From: Pseudorhodobacter turbinis
GTDB lineage: Bacteria > Pseudomonadota > Alphaproteobacteria > Rhodobacterales > Rhodobacteraceae
Assembly (NCBI RefSeq): GCF_005234135.1
Contig: NZ_CP039967.1
Location: forward strand, 1-31,491
Direction: 5' to 3'
DNA: 31,491 nucleotides
The translations under genes were made by a program, and so were the position numbers. The first letter of the stretch is position 1. The number at the start of each line of letters is the position of its first letter. The notes below the pieces were generated by a model. That model was not told where the DNA came from, ran no database searches, and saw only the letters and a program-made list of their open reading frames with translations. Shown piece after piece: positions 7,865 through 16,459 of the stretch.

Positions 7865-8782
7865 ATGCTGCCATATATACTCAAGCGGCTGGGTCTTGCC
7901 CTGCTGGTGGCCTTTACGGTCAGTTTTATCAGTTTTTCCCTATTGTTCCTGTCCGGTGATCCGGCCGCCGCACTGGCGGGCGAGACGGCCAGCGGCGAGG
8001 ACATCGAGGCGCTGCGCCATCTGTACGGTTTTGACCGGCCCATGTTGGTGCAATATGGCGATTGGCTGTGGCAGGCGCTTCAGGGCAATTTCGGCGAAAG
8101 CTATTATTTCAAGCTGCCGGTTTCCACGCTGATCGGGGACCGCCTGTCGGTCACGATGATACTGGGCGTGTGCGGCATTACCTTTGCGCTGCTGACTGCG
8201 GTGCCGCTGGGGGTTGTGGCTGCCATCCGGCCCAATTCGATCATCGACCGTCTTGCGCTGTTCTTGTCGGTCGCCGGACAGGCGATGCCCAGTTTCTGGT
8301 TCGGCCTGATCCTGATTGTGGTCTTTGGTATCCAGTTGGGATGGCTGCCGCCGTCCGGGGCCTCGACGTGGAGGCATTTCATCATGCCCACCATTGTGCT
8401 GGGCTATTACGCCATGCCTGCCATCATGCGCCTGACGCGTGCGGGCATGCTGGAGGTACTGAATTCTGATTACATCCGCACCGCCCGCGCCAAGGGCGCC
8501 GGCGAAGGGCGCGTTTTGTTCAAGCACGCGCTGCGCAACGCGATCATCCCGGTGGTCAGCCTGGCTGCCGTTCAGATGGGGTTCATGCTGGGCGGGTCGA
8601 TCGTGGTTGAATCCGTCTTTGCGCTGCACGGCGCGGGCTATTTGGCGTGGGAAAGCATTGCGCGCAACGATTTGCCGACAGTGCAGGCGCTGATCCTGAT
8701 CTTCTCGATGTTCTACATCATCTTTACCTTTCTGGCGGACGTGCTGAACGCATGGCTCGACCCCCGCATGAGGAGTTCGTAA
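7865..8782 (+). CDS. ABC importer permease, DppB/GsiC type
   Basis: This is the first inner-membrane subunit of the peptide-type importer. It is 305 aa with about six membrane segments, the first at residues 9-31 (LGLALLVAFTVSFISFSLLFLSG). The family's periplasmic loop includes LRHLYGFDRPMLVQYGDW. The EAA loop that contacts the ATPases reads RTARAKGAGEGRVLFKHALR near residues 205-224. The segment VVESVFALHGAGYLAWESIARNDLPTVQA close to the C-terminus is typical of the DppB branch. GAGGGACAG precedes the ATG. The next permease gene starts one base after its stop (TAAGATG), so the two are translationally linked. Confidence 0.94.
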   Translation: MLPYILKRLGLALLVAFTVSFISFSLLFLSGDPAAALAGETASGEDIEALRHLYGFDRPMLVQYGDWLWQALQGNFGESYYFKLPVSTLIGDRLSVTMILGVCGITFALLTAVPLGVVAAIRPNSIIDRLALFLSVAGQAMPSFWFGLILIVVFGIQLGWLPPSGASTWRHFIMPTIVLGYYAMPAIMRLTRAGMLEVLNSDYIRTARAKGAGEGRVLFKHALRNAIIPVVSLAAVQMGFMLGGSIVVESVFALHGAGYLAWESIARNDLPTVQALILIFSMFYIIFTFLADVLNAWLDPRMRSS

Positions 8783-8783
8783 G

Positions 8784-9686
8784 ATGTCTGTTCACCCCAC
8801 AATCGATCCGCTGCTAGAGGAAATTCAGGGCCCGACGCCCCGCCAGATCCTGCGCAAGCGCGTCACGGGGCATACCGGCCTGCTGTTTGGCCTTGGTGTG
8901 GTCCTGTTGCTGGTGATTGTCGCCATCCTCGCGCCGCTGCTGTCGCCGCATGATCCCTATATTCAGGACTTGACCAACCGCATGGTCAAGCCGGTCTTTA
9001 TGGGTGGCACATGGGAGCATCCGCTGGGCACCGACCATCTGGGCCGCGATTACCTGTCACGCCTGATCTATGGCGCGCGGGTGTCACTGTTGATCGGGGC
9101 GGTTGCCGCGTTGATTTCCGGCGTGATCGGTACAGCGATGGGCGTGGCCGCCGGATATTTCGGCGGCAAGGTCGATGCTGTGGTGACCTTTCTGATCAAC
9201 GTGCGTCTTGCCATGCCTGTCGTACTTGTCGCGCTGGCGGTGGTCGCCATCCTTGGCGGGTCGCTTCAGGTGGTGATCGGGGTGCTGGGCCTGCTGTTGT
9301 GGGACCGGTTTGCCGTGGTCATGCGCGCCTCGACCCTGCAGGTGCGCCGACGCGAATATGTCGCTGCCGCACAGGCCATTGGCGCCTCCACCCCGCGGGT
9401 GATCCTGTCGGAAATCATGCCGAACATCGTCAACAACCTGATCGTGATCGTCACACTGGAAATGGCCCACGCGATCTTGCTAGAGGCCGCGCTGTCCTTT
9501 CTGGGGCTGGGTGTGCAACCGCCAACGCCCAGTTGGGGCCTGATGGTCTCCGAGGGCAAGAACATGATGCTGTTCGAGCCGTGGCTGGTGCTGATCCCGG
9601 GTATTGTCCTTTTCATTCTAGTGCTGGCGATCAACCTGATGGGCGACGGCCTGCGCGACGTCACCGCCCCCGAAAACCGGAGCTGA
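8784..9686 (+). CDS. ABC importer permease, DppC/GsiD type
   Basis: This is the second inner-membrane subunit and partner of the preceding permease. It has 300 aa with a cytoplasmic N-terminus of about 35 residues, a first membrane segment at about 33-55 (LLFGLGVVLLLVIVAILAPLLSP), and the family motif HPLGTDHLGRDYLSRLIYGARVSL. The EAA loop reads YVAAAQAIGASTPRVILSEI, followed by MPNIVNNL. The FLGLGVQPPTPSWGLMVSEG signature of DppC-like permeases is present near the end. It starts one base after the previous stop and is followed 4 bp later by the first ATPase gene. Confidence 0.94.
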   Translation: MSVHPTIDPLLEEIQGPTPRQILRKRVTGHTGLLFGLGVVLLLVIVAILAPLLSPHDPYIQDLTNRMVKPVFMGGTWEHPLGTDHLGRDYLSRLIYGARVSLLIGAVAALISGVIGTAMGVAAGYFGGKVDAVVTFLINVRLAMPVVLVALAVVAILGGSLQVVIGVLGLLLWDRFAVVMRASTLQVRRREYVAAAQAIGASTPRVILSEIMPNIVNNLIVIVTLEMAHAILLEAALSFLGLGVQPPTPSWGLMVSEGKNMMLFEPWLVLIPGIVLFILVLAINLMGDGLRDVTAPENRS

Positions 9687-9690
9687 TGCC

Positions 9691-10698
9691 ATGACAGACG
9701 CAATTACCAAACCGCTGCTGTCGGTGCGCGGCCTGACGCTGGACATTCCACTGGCCAACGGGATGTTGCACGCCGTGCGCGGCATTGATTTCGATCTGCA
9801 CAGGGGCGAAACGCTGTGCATCGTGGGTGAATCCGGATCGGGGAAATCCCTGACCTCACTGGCGATCATGGGTCTGCTGGACCGCAATATCCGCCGCAGC
9901 GCCACGCGTATGGATTTCGACGGGACCGAGCTGACCACCGCCTCCAAGCGGCAGATGCGCGCGCTGCGCGGTGACCGGATCGCGATGATCTTTCAAGAGC
10001 CAATGACCTCGCTGAATCCGGCCTATACGATCGGGGATCAGCTGATCGAGGCCCTGCAGCTGCACCGCTCGGTCAGTCACGACACCGCCCGCAAGCGTGC
10101 CATCGAATTACTGGAAAAGGTCGGTATCACGGCCGCAGCCAGCCGGCTAAGCCAGTATCCGCATCAGTTGTCAGGCGGGTTGCGCCAGCGCGTTGTCATC
10201 GCAATGGCCCTGATGTGCGAACCGGAGCTGATCATCGCGGATGAGCCCACGACGGCGCTGGATGTGACCATTCAGGCGCAGATCCTGCGTTTGCTGGTGG
10301 ATCTGACCAAGGAAATGAACGTGGCGATGATCCTGATCACCCATGATCTGGGCGTGGTCGCGCGCGTCGCGGACAATGTCGGTGTGATGTATGCGGGCGC
10401 GTTGGTGGAAACCGGCCCCGCGTCGGATGTATTCGGCATGCCGATGCATCCCTATACACGCGGATTGTTGCACTGCATTCCGCAACCCGGCAAGACCCAA
10501 CGCGGCACGCCCTTGGGCACCATTCCGGGGATTGTGCCGTCACTGGTGGGCGAGGTGCAGGGCTGCGCATTTCGCACACGGTGCCCGCATACGGTGGCGG
10601 ACTGTCGCGCGGCGATCCCTGAGCGCGGCACGCCGCCCCATCAATTCCTGTGCGTGCATCCTGATGGCGCCCGTGCTGCCGAAGGAGAGCCCGCATGA
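9691..10698 (+). CDS. ABC importer ATPase, DppD/OppD type
   Basis: This cytoplasmic ATPase energises the importer as a heterodimer with the next gene product. Walker A is GESGSGKS at residues 47-54. The Q-loop reads [11 protein letters not shown], the signature is LSGGLRQRV (G in place of the more common M), and Walker B is [12 protein letters not shown]. The C-terminal oligopeptide-transporter extension starts around [12 protein letters not shown] and contains the cysteine pattern seen in family members that carry an Fe-S-like cluster ([14 protein letters not shown] plus a later C). The 335-aa length is normal. Its stop overlaps the next start as ATGA. Confidence 0.94.
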   Translation: MTDAITKPLLSVRGLTLDIPLANGMLHAVRGIDFDLHRGETLCIVGESGSGKSLTSLAIMGLLDRNIRRSATRMDFDGTELTTASKRQMRALRGDRIAMIFQEPMTSLNPAYTIGDQLIEALQLHRSVSHDTARKRAIELLEKVGITAAASRLSQYPHQLSGGLRQRVVIAMALMCEPELIIADEPTTALDVTIQAQILRLLVDLTKEMNVAMILITHDLGVVARVADNVGVMYAGALVETGPASDVFGMPMHPYTRGLLHCIPQPGKTQRGTPLGTIPGIVPSLVGEVQGCAFRTRCPHTVADCRAAIPERGTPPHQFLCVHPDGARAAEGEPA

Positions 10699-11684
10699 CC
10701 GCCCCCGTTCTCGAACTGAAAAACGTCACCAAGACCTATCACGTCAAGCAGGGCCTGTTCGGCAAGCCCAAGCCCCTGACGGCGGTCAACGACGTGTCGC
10801 TTACGCTGGGCCGGGGCGAGGTTCTGGGCCTTGTCGGTGAATCCGGCTGTGGCAAGTCCACGTTGGCCAAGATCCTGTTGGGGCTGGAGATGCCCACATC
10901 CGGGCAGGTTCTGGTTGATGGCGAGGAAATCAATGGTCAGGACCGTCTTGCGCTGGCGCGGCGCATCCAGCCGATCTTTCAAGACCCCTATTCATCCCTG
11001 AATCCGCGCAAGACGATTGCTGATATCGTCTCGCTTCCCCTGCGGGTGCATGGCGTCGGGGATGCGGCCAGTCGCGCCAAATCGGTGCGCGAAACGCTGG
11101 ATCTGGTCGGCTTGCCTGCGCGCGTGCTGAACACCTATCCCAGCCAGATGTCCGGCGGGCAGCGTCAGCGCGTGGCCATTGCCCGCGCCCTGATCATGCA
11201 CCCCGAAATTGTCATTTGTGATGAGCCGACATCCGCGCTGGATGTCTCTGTCCAAAGTCAGATCCTGAACCTACTGAATGATTTGCGCACCGAATTCGGG
11301 CTGACCTATCTGTTCATCAGCCATGATCTGGCGGTGGTCGAACATCTGGCAACCCGCGTTGCGGTTATGTATCTGGGCCGCATCGTCGAAGAGGCACCCG
11401 TGGCCACGCTGTTCGAGGCGCCGCGCCACCCCTACGGGCGTGCGCTGCTTAATTCGGTGCTGACACCTGACCCGTCGCTGGGCGTGCCTGACACGCAGCT
11501 GGGCGCGGCCTATCCCAACCCGATCGCGCCGCCCTCGGGCTGTCATTTCCATCCGCGCTGCCCCTTCGTGCAGGATCATTGCCGTGCTGTCGCCCCGCGT
11601 CCGGTGCCGATTGGCGAGGGTCACGTGGAATGTCACCTGCACGACCCGGACAGCCCGATGTACCGCGCCGATTTCACCGTCTAA
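10695..11684 (+). CDS. ABC importer ATPase, DppF/OppF type
   Basis: This is the second ATPase subunit of the importer. Walker A is GESGCGKST at residues 49-57, the Q-loop is FQDPYSSLNPRKT, the signature is MSGGQRQRV, and Walker B is IVICDEPTSALD. The D- and H-loop regions (SHDLAVVEHLATRVAVMYLG) are intact. The C-terminal extension has HPYGRALLNSVL and the cysteine stretch CHFHPRCPFVQDHC. The 329-aa length is normal. It overlaps the previous gene by 4 bp, so expression is coupled. The hydrolase gene follows after 18 bp with its own AAGGAG site. Confidence 0.94.
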   Translation: MTAPVLELKNVTKTYHVKQGLFGKPKPLTAVNDVSLTLGRGEVLGLVGESGCGKSTLAKILLGLEMPTSGQVLVDGEEINGQDRLALARRIQPIFQDPYSSLNPRKTIADIVSLPLRVHGVGDAASRAKSVRETLDLVGLPARVLNTYPSQMSGGQRQRVAIARALIMHPEIVICDEPTSALDVSVQSQILNLLNDLRTEFGLTYLFISHDLAVVEHLATRVAVMYLGRIVEEAPVATLFEAPRHPYGRALLNSVLTPDPSLGVPDTQLGAAYPNPIAPPSGCHFHPRCPFVQDHCRAVAPRPVPIGEGHVECHLHDPDSPMYRADFTV

Positions 11685-11702
11685 TCTTCAAGGAGCGATC
11701 AC

Positions 11703-13280
11703 ATGGCCTCGTCCCTGTCACGCACAATGCAGACACGAAAAACCGTCGTCGAGACGAAGGGCGGGGTTGTCGCCTCACAGCACCGCTTGGCGGCCGAGGC
11801 GGGGGCCGAGGTCCTGCGCGTCGGCGGCAATGCGGTGGATGCAGCCGTTGCCACATCCTTTGTCGTTGGCGTGCTAGAGCCGTGGATGAGCGGCCCGGCC
11901 GGCGGTGGTGCAATGATGCTATGGCGCGCGGATGAGGGAAAAGCCGTAGCGGTGAACCACGGCATGCGGTCGCCCAAAGAGTTGCGGGTTGGGGATTACC
12001 CCTTGTCCGGGCGCGGCATGGCCAGCGATCTGTTCCCGTGGGAGCATGTGACAGGCGATGTAAACGTTCAGGGCGCCAAGGCGATTGCCGTGCCGGGGGT
12101 TGTCGATGGTCTGGGGCAGGCGCACGCACAATATGGGCGTATGCCTTGGGCCGATTTGCTGGCCCCCGCGATTGCGCATGCGCGTGAGGGGATGCTGGTT
12201 GATTGGTATGCCGCGCTGATCATCGCCTCAGCCACCCGCGCGCTGGCGCTGGACACGGATGCGGCGGCGCTTTTCCTTGAGGAGGGGCAATGGCCAACCA
12301 TCTCGGGGTGGACGGCTCTGGCAGAAAAGCGGCTGGACCAGACCCGCATGGCCGACAGTCTGGCCATCATCGCGCAGGACGGCCCGCGCGCGCTGTATGA
12401 TGGCGATCTGGGTGCCGCGATGGCGCGCGATGTGCAGGACAAGGGCGGATATCTAAGCGTGGATGACCTGCGCGCCTACCGCGCACAAATGCAGGCACCG
12501 CTTAGCATGACCTACCGCGATGCGCGGTTCCACCTTGTTGACGGGCTGACCGCCGGCCCGACCTTTGCGCATGCGATGGGCGATCTGGAAACCCGCGACA
12601 TGGGCACCAAACCCGATGCGTTCGCCGCCTATGCGGGCGCGCTGAACGGGGCCTATGCCGCGCGGCTGGGACAGATGGGCGACACCGGCGAATCCCCCGA
12701 GGCGCCCGGATGCACCACGCATTTTTCGGTCGTTGACCGCGACGGCAACATGATCAGCCAGACACAAACGCTGTTGTCGATCTTTGGTAGCCGGGTGGTA
12801 TCGCCCTCAACCGGTTTTTTGATGAACAACGGCATCATGTGGTTCGATCCGGTGCAGGGGCGGCCGAACTCGCTGGGTCCGGACAAGCGCTGTTTGATGA
12901 ATGTCTGCCCCGTGATCGGGGAACAGGGCGACCGTCGCTTTGCCTTTGGCGCGTCGGGCGGGCGCAAGATCGTATCAACGATGACCCAGATGGCATCCTT
13001 CGTCACCGACTTCGGCATGGACATAGAGGCGGCATTCCACCATCCGCGCATCGACGTTTCCGGCGGCCCTCGCGTGGTCGCCGATGAGGCGCATACCCCT
13101 GAGGTTCTGGCGCATCTGCGCGCGGATCATCAGGTGGTCACCACGCCGCGCACCGTCTTTCCCTATGCGTTCGGCTGCCCTGCCGGCGTTATGCGCAAGG
13201 GTGACACCAACACCGGATGCACCGAAATCATGTCGCCTTGGGGCGATGCCGCGCTGGAAGATGAAGGAACCACTGCATGA
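11703..13280 (+). CDS. Gamma-glutamyltransferase-like Ntn hydrolase, no signal peptide
   Basis: This family makes a self-cleaved two-subunit enzyme that hydrolyses or transfers gamma-glutamyl groups (for example from glutathione). The nucleophile region [13 protein letters not shown] puts the catalytic threonine at T338, predicting subunits of about 337 and 188 residues. The N-terminal pattern [19 protein letters not shown] and [10 protein letters not shown] and the small-subunit glycine motif [13 protein letters not shown] also fit. There is no signal peptide, unlike periplasmic E. coli Ggt, so it should act in the cytoplasm on imported substrate. The E. coli-type Ser-Ser substrate pair (PLSSMSP) appears here as CLMNVCP, so the true substrate may differ from glutathione. 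AAGGAG precedes the ATG, and the stop overlaps the next start (ATGA). Confidence 0.9.
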   Translation: MASSLSRTMQTRKTVVETKGGVVASQHRLAAEAGAEVLRVGGNAVDAAVATSFVVGVLEPWMSGPAGGGAMMLWRADEGKAVAVNHGMRSPKELRVGDYPLSGRGMASDLFPWEHVTGDVNVQGAKAIAVPGVVDGLGQAHAQYGRMPWADLLAPAIAHAREGMLVDWYAALIIASATRALALDTDAAALFLEEGQWPTISGWTALAEKRLDQTRMADSLAIIAQDGPRALYDGDLGAAMARDVQDKGGYLSVDDLRAYRAQMQAPLSMTYRDARFHLVDGLTAGPTFAHAMGDLETRDMGTKPDAFAAYAGALNGAYAARLGQMGDTGESPEAPGCTTHFSVVDRDGNMISQTQTLLSIFGSRVVSPSTGFLMNNGIMWFDPVQGRPNSLGPDKRCLMNVCPVIGEQGDRRFAFGASGGRKIVSTMTQMASFVTDFGMDIEAAFHHPRIDVSGGPRVVADEAHTPEVLAHLRADHQVVTTPRTVFPYAFGCPAGVMRKGDTNTGCTEIMSPWGDAALEDEGTTA

Positions 13281-14662
13281 GCCGCGATACAGCCATTGAC
13301 ACCGTGACCGCTTATTTCGATCAGGGCGCGTTCAAATCCGAACTGGCCGATCTGGTCACCTACCGCACCGAAAGCCAGAAAGAGGGCACCGGCCCCGAAC
13401 TGACCCGCTATCTGGCCGAGGCAATGCAGCCCCGGCTGGCGCGTATGGGCTTTGCCTGCGAAATCATCGCCAACCCCGATCCGCGTGGCGGCCCCCTGTT
13501 GATAGGTGAGCGACACGAAGGCGACGACCTGCCGACCATCCTGACCTATGGGCACGGTGACGTGATCCGCGCCCAAGAGGGCATGTGGCGCGAGGGGTTG
13601 GCCCCGTTCGAGCTGATCGAAGAGGGCGACCGTCTTTATGGGCGCGGCAGTGCCGATAACAAGGGTCAGCACCTGATCAACATCGCCGCGCTGGAAACGG
13701 TTCTGAAGGTGCGTGGCAATCTGGGGTTCAACACCCGGATCGTTCTGGAGATGAGCGAAGAAGTCGGATCAAGCGGGCTGGCCGAAGTGTTCCACACCTA
13801 CAAGGACCGGTTGGTTGCCGATGTTCTGATCGCCTCGGACGGGCCGCGTTTGCAGCCTGAGGTCCCGACCGTCTTTATGGGATCGCGCGGCGGCGTGACC
13901 TTTGATCTGGCGCTAACCCTGCGTGAGGGCGCGCATCATTCGGGCAACTGGGGTGGTCTTTTGGCCGATCCGGCAATGATCATGGCACATGCGTTGGCGT
14001 CGATCACGGATGTGCGCGGCCAGATCCAGATCCCTGAATGGCGGCCCGACAGCCTGACCGACGCGGTGCGCGCAGCACTGGACGGCTTGCCTGTCACCGG
14101 CGGCAACGGCCCGTCCGTGGATGAGGATTGGGGCGAGGAAAGCCTGACCCCTGCCGAACGTGTCTATGGCTGGAACAGCTTTGCAGTGCTGGCGATGACC
14201 AGCGGCGTGCCCGAGGCGCCCGTCAACGCCATTTCCGCCAGCGCGCGGGCCACTTGCCAGCTGCGCTATGTCGTCGGCACCGACCCTGCCGATATCCTGC
14301 CCGCGCTGCGCCGCCATCTGGATCAGCATGGGTTCGACGCGGTTGAGATCGTGCCGCATGATCGCGGATTCTTTGCTGCGACACGGTTGGACCCGTCGCA
14401 CCCCTGGGTCAAATTTGTGACCGGTTCGATAGAGCGCACAGCAGGCCAGCCCCCGCATGTGCTGCCCAATCTGGCAGGCTCGCTCCCGAATGACAGCTTT
14501 GCCGACATTCTGGGCCTGCCGACTGTCTGGGTGCCGCATTCCTATCGCGGTTGCTCGCAGCATGCGCCGGATGAACATGTGCTGAAATCCCTTAGCCGCG
14601 ATGCGTTGCGGGTGATGGCCGGCCTGTTTTGGGACGTAGGCGCAGGCGGCACACCGGGCTAA
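13277..14662 (+). CDS. M20-family metallopeptidase (dipeptidase/deacylase type)
   Basis: This cytoplasmic di-zinc hydrolase cleaves dipeptides or N-acyl amino acids. The metal and catalytic residues are visible in order: H93 in YGHGDV, D127 in [10 protein letters not shown], the E161-E162 pair in [10 protein letters not shown]188 in IASDGPR, and H429 in [10 protein letters not shown] dimerisation lid lies in between, starting near [22 protein letters not shown]. The 461-aa length fits the longer M20 enzymes. It overlaps the gamma-glutamyltransferase-like gene by 4 bp and is the last gene of the importer operon. A plausible division of labour is removal of a gamma-glutamyl group by the first enzyme and cleavage of the remaining dipeptide by this one (inference). 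Confidence 0.92.
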   Translation: MSRDTAIDTVTAYFDQGAFKSELADLVTYRTESQKEGTGPELTRYLAEAMQPRLARMGFACEIIANPDPRGGPLLIGERHEGDDLPTILTYGHGDVIRAQEGMWREGLAPFELIEEGDRLYGRGSADNKGQHLINIAALETVLKVRGNLGFNTRIVLEMSEEVGSSGLAEVFHTYKDRLVADVLIASDGPRLQPEVPTVFMGSRGGVTFDLALTLREGAHHSGNWGGLLADPAMIMAHALASITDVRGQIQIPEWRPDSLTDAVRAALDGLPVTGGNGPSVDEDWGEESLTPAERVYGWNSFAVLAMTSGVPEAPVNAISASARATCQLRYVVGTDPADILPALRRHLDQHGFDAVEIVPHDRGFFAATRLDPSHPWVKFVTGSIERTAGQPPHVLPNLAGSLPNDSFADILGLPTVWVPHSYRGCSQHAPDEHVLKSLSRDALRVMAGLFWDVGAGGTPG

Positions 14663-14683
14663 GGCCCGCCCCCTGCGTAACCC

Positions 14684-14705
14684 GGTCAGATGATATCTGC
14701 TGACC
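14684..14705 (+). terminator. Possible hairpin after the M20 gene
   Basis: GGTCAG (14684-14689) pairs with CTGACC (14700-14705), and a competing inner palindrome CAGAT-GAT-ATCTG lies within (14687-14699). It sits 21 bp after the operon's last stop but lacks a T run, so termination is uncertain. Confidence 0.3.
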
Positions 14706-14718
14706 CGCCAGAAAGGAT

Positions 14719-14743
14719 TTAACACTATGGATAATAGTGTTAA
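14719..14743. repeat. Inverted repeat IR1 upstream of the recombinase
   Basis: TTAACACTAT (14719-14728), the 5-bp spacer GGATA and ATAGTGTTAA (14734-14743) form a perfect 10-bp inverted repeat. Its outer TTAAC/GTTAA is shared with IR2 60 bp later. Architecture and spacing resemble core sites of tyrosine recombinases (about 10-11 bp arms around a 5-8 bp spacer). It could instead be an operator. Confidence 0.6.
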
Positions 14744-14802
14744 ATAATTCGGTGCCCTTTTATACCGGCAGAGGCGGCAAAGCATGGTTTTCGCTTCATT
14801 GC

Positions 14803-14828
14803 TTAACAGTATTCCTGTAAACTGTTAA
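14803..14828. repeat. Inverted repeat IR2 abutting the recombinase start codon
   Basis: TTAACAGTAT (14803-14812), the 6-bp spacer TCCTGT and AAACTGTTAA (14819-14828) form a 10-bp inverted repeat with one mismatch; the outer 8 bp are perfect. It ends two bases before the recombinase ATG and leaves no room for a normal ribosome binding site, so protein bound here would also block the gene. Confidence 0.55.
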
Positions 14829-14830
14829 AT

Positions 14831-15436
14831 ATGTCCGAAATGACCCTCTTTGATCCCAACGGGAACCGCCTTTACCTGAACGCCGAGGAGCGGGCGGCAT
14901 TCTTGAAACTGGCCCGCCAGCGCCCGGCCCGGGACCGCACAGTTTGCGAGACATTGCACTATACCGGTTGCAGGCCCTCAGAGCTGATCGAGATCACGCC
15001 GGCGCGCATAGACCTATCGGGAACAGCCGTTACCATCAGATCGCTGAAGAAACGCAAGGACAGCTCCGGTGAGCAGAAAGCCGTCTACCGCTCGGTTCCG
15101 GTGCCGCCAGAGTATCTTGATACCCTCAACACCGCCCATGGCATCAGAGAGGCGCAAAAATCTCGCAGGCTGGCGCATGTGCCTATCTGGGCGCTGTCCC
15201 GTGTCCGGATCTGGCAGATCGTCAAGGGCGTGATGATTGAGGCGGGCATTGCCGACGCGCCACACCGCAGCCCCAAAGGCCTGCGGCACGGGTTCGGGGT
15301 CAATGCCGTCGTAAAAGGCATTCCACTGCATATGCTGCAAAAATGGATGGGCCATGCCCAGCTTTCCACCACGACGATCTATGCCAATGCCATCGGCAAA
15401 GAAGAGCAGGACATCGCAGCCAGAATGTGGAGCTGA
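14831..15436 (+). CDS. Short tyrosine recombinase (integrase catalytic domain)
   Basis: This is a site-specific DNA recombinase of the phage-integrase/Xer fold. At 201 aa it has essentially only the catalytic domain, with R48 in TGCRPSEL, K149/R152 in SPKGLRHGFG, H175 in KWMGHAQLS and the nucleophile Y184 in STTTIYANA. The first histidine of the usual HxxR box is a lysine (KGLR). The full core-binding N-terminal domain is missing, replaced by a short segment (residues 1-30). No ribosome binding site precedes the ATG; a second ATG is at 14840. Two related inverted repeats lie directly upstream. It sits exactly between the nutrient module and the glycan module. Roles to consider are plasmid multimer resolution or cassette integration. 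Confidence 0.88.
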   Translation: MSEMTLFDPNGNRLYLNAEERAAFLKLARQRPARDRTVCETLHYTGCRPSELIEITPARIDLSGTAVTIRSLKKRKDSSGEQKAVYRSVPVPPEYLDTLNTAHGIREAQKSRRLAHVPIWALSRVRIWQIVKGVMIEAGIADAPHRSPKGLRHGFGVNAVVKGIPLHMLQKWMGHAQLSTTTIYANAIGKEEQDIAARMWS

Positions 15437-15547
15437 ACCACGCTTACAGTGACTGGAAAACGGGGTTTTTGTCTATTGAGAGGCAACAATGCGCATGTTA
15501 GGAATGCCATAGCGTGCGCTAAAGTCGCCTTAAAAGGGTTATAGAAA

Positions 15548-16459
15548 ATGCCTGAAACCATCCAACCTGTTAAAGTTATTGCTGAAATTGGATGCAATCA
15601 TAAGGGTGATCTTGACCTTGCCAAAGAGCTGATCCGCGTTGCGGCGGCTATTTGCGGTGCTGATATTGCCAAGTTTCAAAAACGTCATAACCGCGAATTG
15701 ATGTCCAAAGAGCAATATGAAACGCCGCATCCGGTGTCGGCAAACTCATATGGTGATACTTACGGCGCACACCGCGAATTTCTTGAATTTGACAGCGACC
15801 AGCATAAAGAGCTGATCGAATGCTGCCGGGAGAATGGCATCGCCTATTCCACCAGCGTTTGGGATCTGACCTCGGCCAAAGAAATGGCTGCGTTGAATCC
15901 GCCCTTGCTGAAAATCCCTTCGGCCACAAACCAGCATTACGAATTGCAGGGCTATCTCTGTGAACATTATGCGGGTGAAATCCATGTATCGACCGGCATG
16001 TCCACGGGCGACGAGATTGCCAAGCTGATTGCCTTTTATGCCGAACGGGGGCGCGCCAAGGATCTGGTGGTCTATAGCTGCACCTCCGGATATCCGGTGG
16101 CGTTCGAGGATATCTGCCTATTCGAGATCCGCAACCTGATGGAAAAATTCGGCGCCACCGTTAAGGGGATCGGCTTTTCCGGTCACCACCTTGGCATTGC
16201 CGCAGATGTTGCCGCCCTGGCAATCGGCCGCACCATGCAGGCCGACGGAAAAGGCCGCTTCACCCATATCGAGCGGCACTTCACATTGGACCGGACCTGG
16301 AAAGGTACCGATCACGCCGCCAGCCTGGAACCCGACGGGCTGCGCCGTCTTTGCCGCGACCTGAAGAACGTCGATCGCGCGCTGACCTATAAGGGCCAAG
16401 AGGTTCTGCCTGTTGAACAAGTTCAGCGCGACAAGCTGAAATGGGTCAAATCCGCCTAA
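15548..16459 (+). CDS. NeuB-like nonulosonic (sialic) acid synthase, barrel only
   Basis: NeuB enzymes condense phosphoenolpyruvate with an N-acylmannosamine or a related 6-phosphate to make a nine-carbon acid. The TIM-barrel motifs are clear: IAEIGCNHKGDLDLAKEL near residues 12-29, AKFQ, KIPSATNQHYEL, STGMSTGDEI, YSCTSGYPVAFED, GFSGHHLGIAADVAALAIG (metal-binding His; usual SDH is SGH here) and IERHFTLDRTWKGTDHAASLEPDGL (second metal His). The protein stops at 303 aa, in the linker after the barrel (LPVEQVQRDKLKW), so the antifreeze-like SAF domain that helps bind the sugar in NeuB/NANS is absent. AAAAGGG precedes the ATG. It is convergent with the CMP-synthetase fusion, the stops overlapping by 4 bp. 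Sialic acid, KDN or another nonulosonate cannot be distinguished. Confidence 0.9.
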   Translation: MPETIQPVKVIAEIGCNHKGDLDLAKELIRVAAAICGADIAKFQKRHNRELMSKEQYETPHPVSANSYGDTYGAHREFLEFDSDQHKELIECCRENGIAYSTSVWDLTSAKEMAALNPPLLKIPSATNQHYELQGYLCEHYAGEIHVSTGMSTGDEIAKLIAFYAERGRAKDLVVYSCTSGYPVAFEDICLFEIRNLMEKFGATVKGIGFSGHHLGIAADVAALAIGRTMQADGKGRFTHIERHFTLDRTWKGTDHAASLEPDGLRRLCRDLKNVDRALTYKGQEVLPVEQVQRDKLKWVKSA

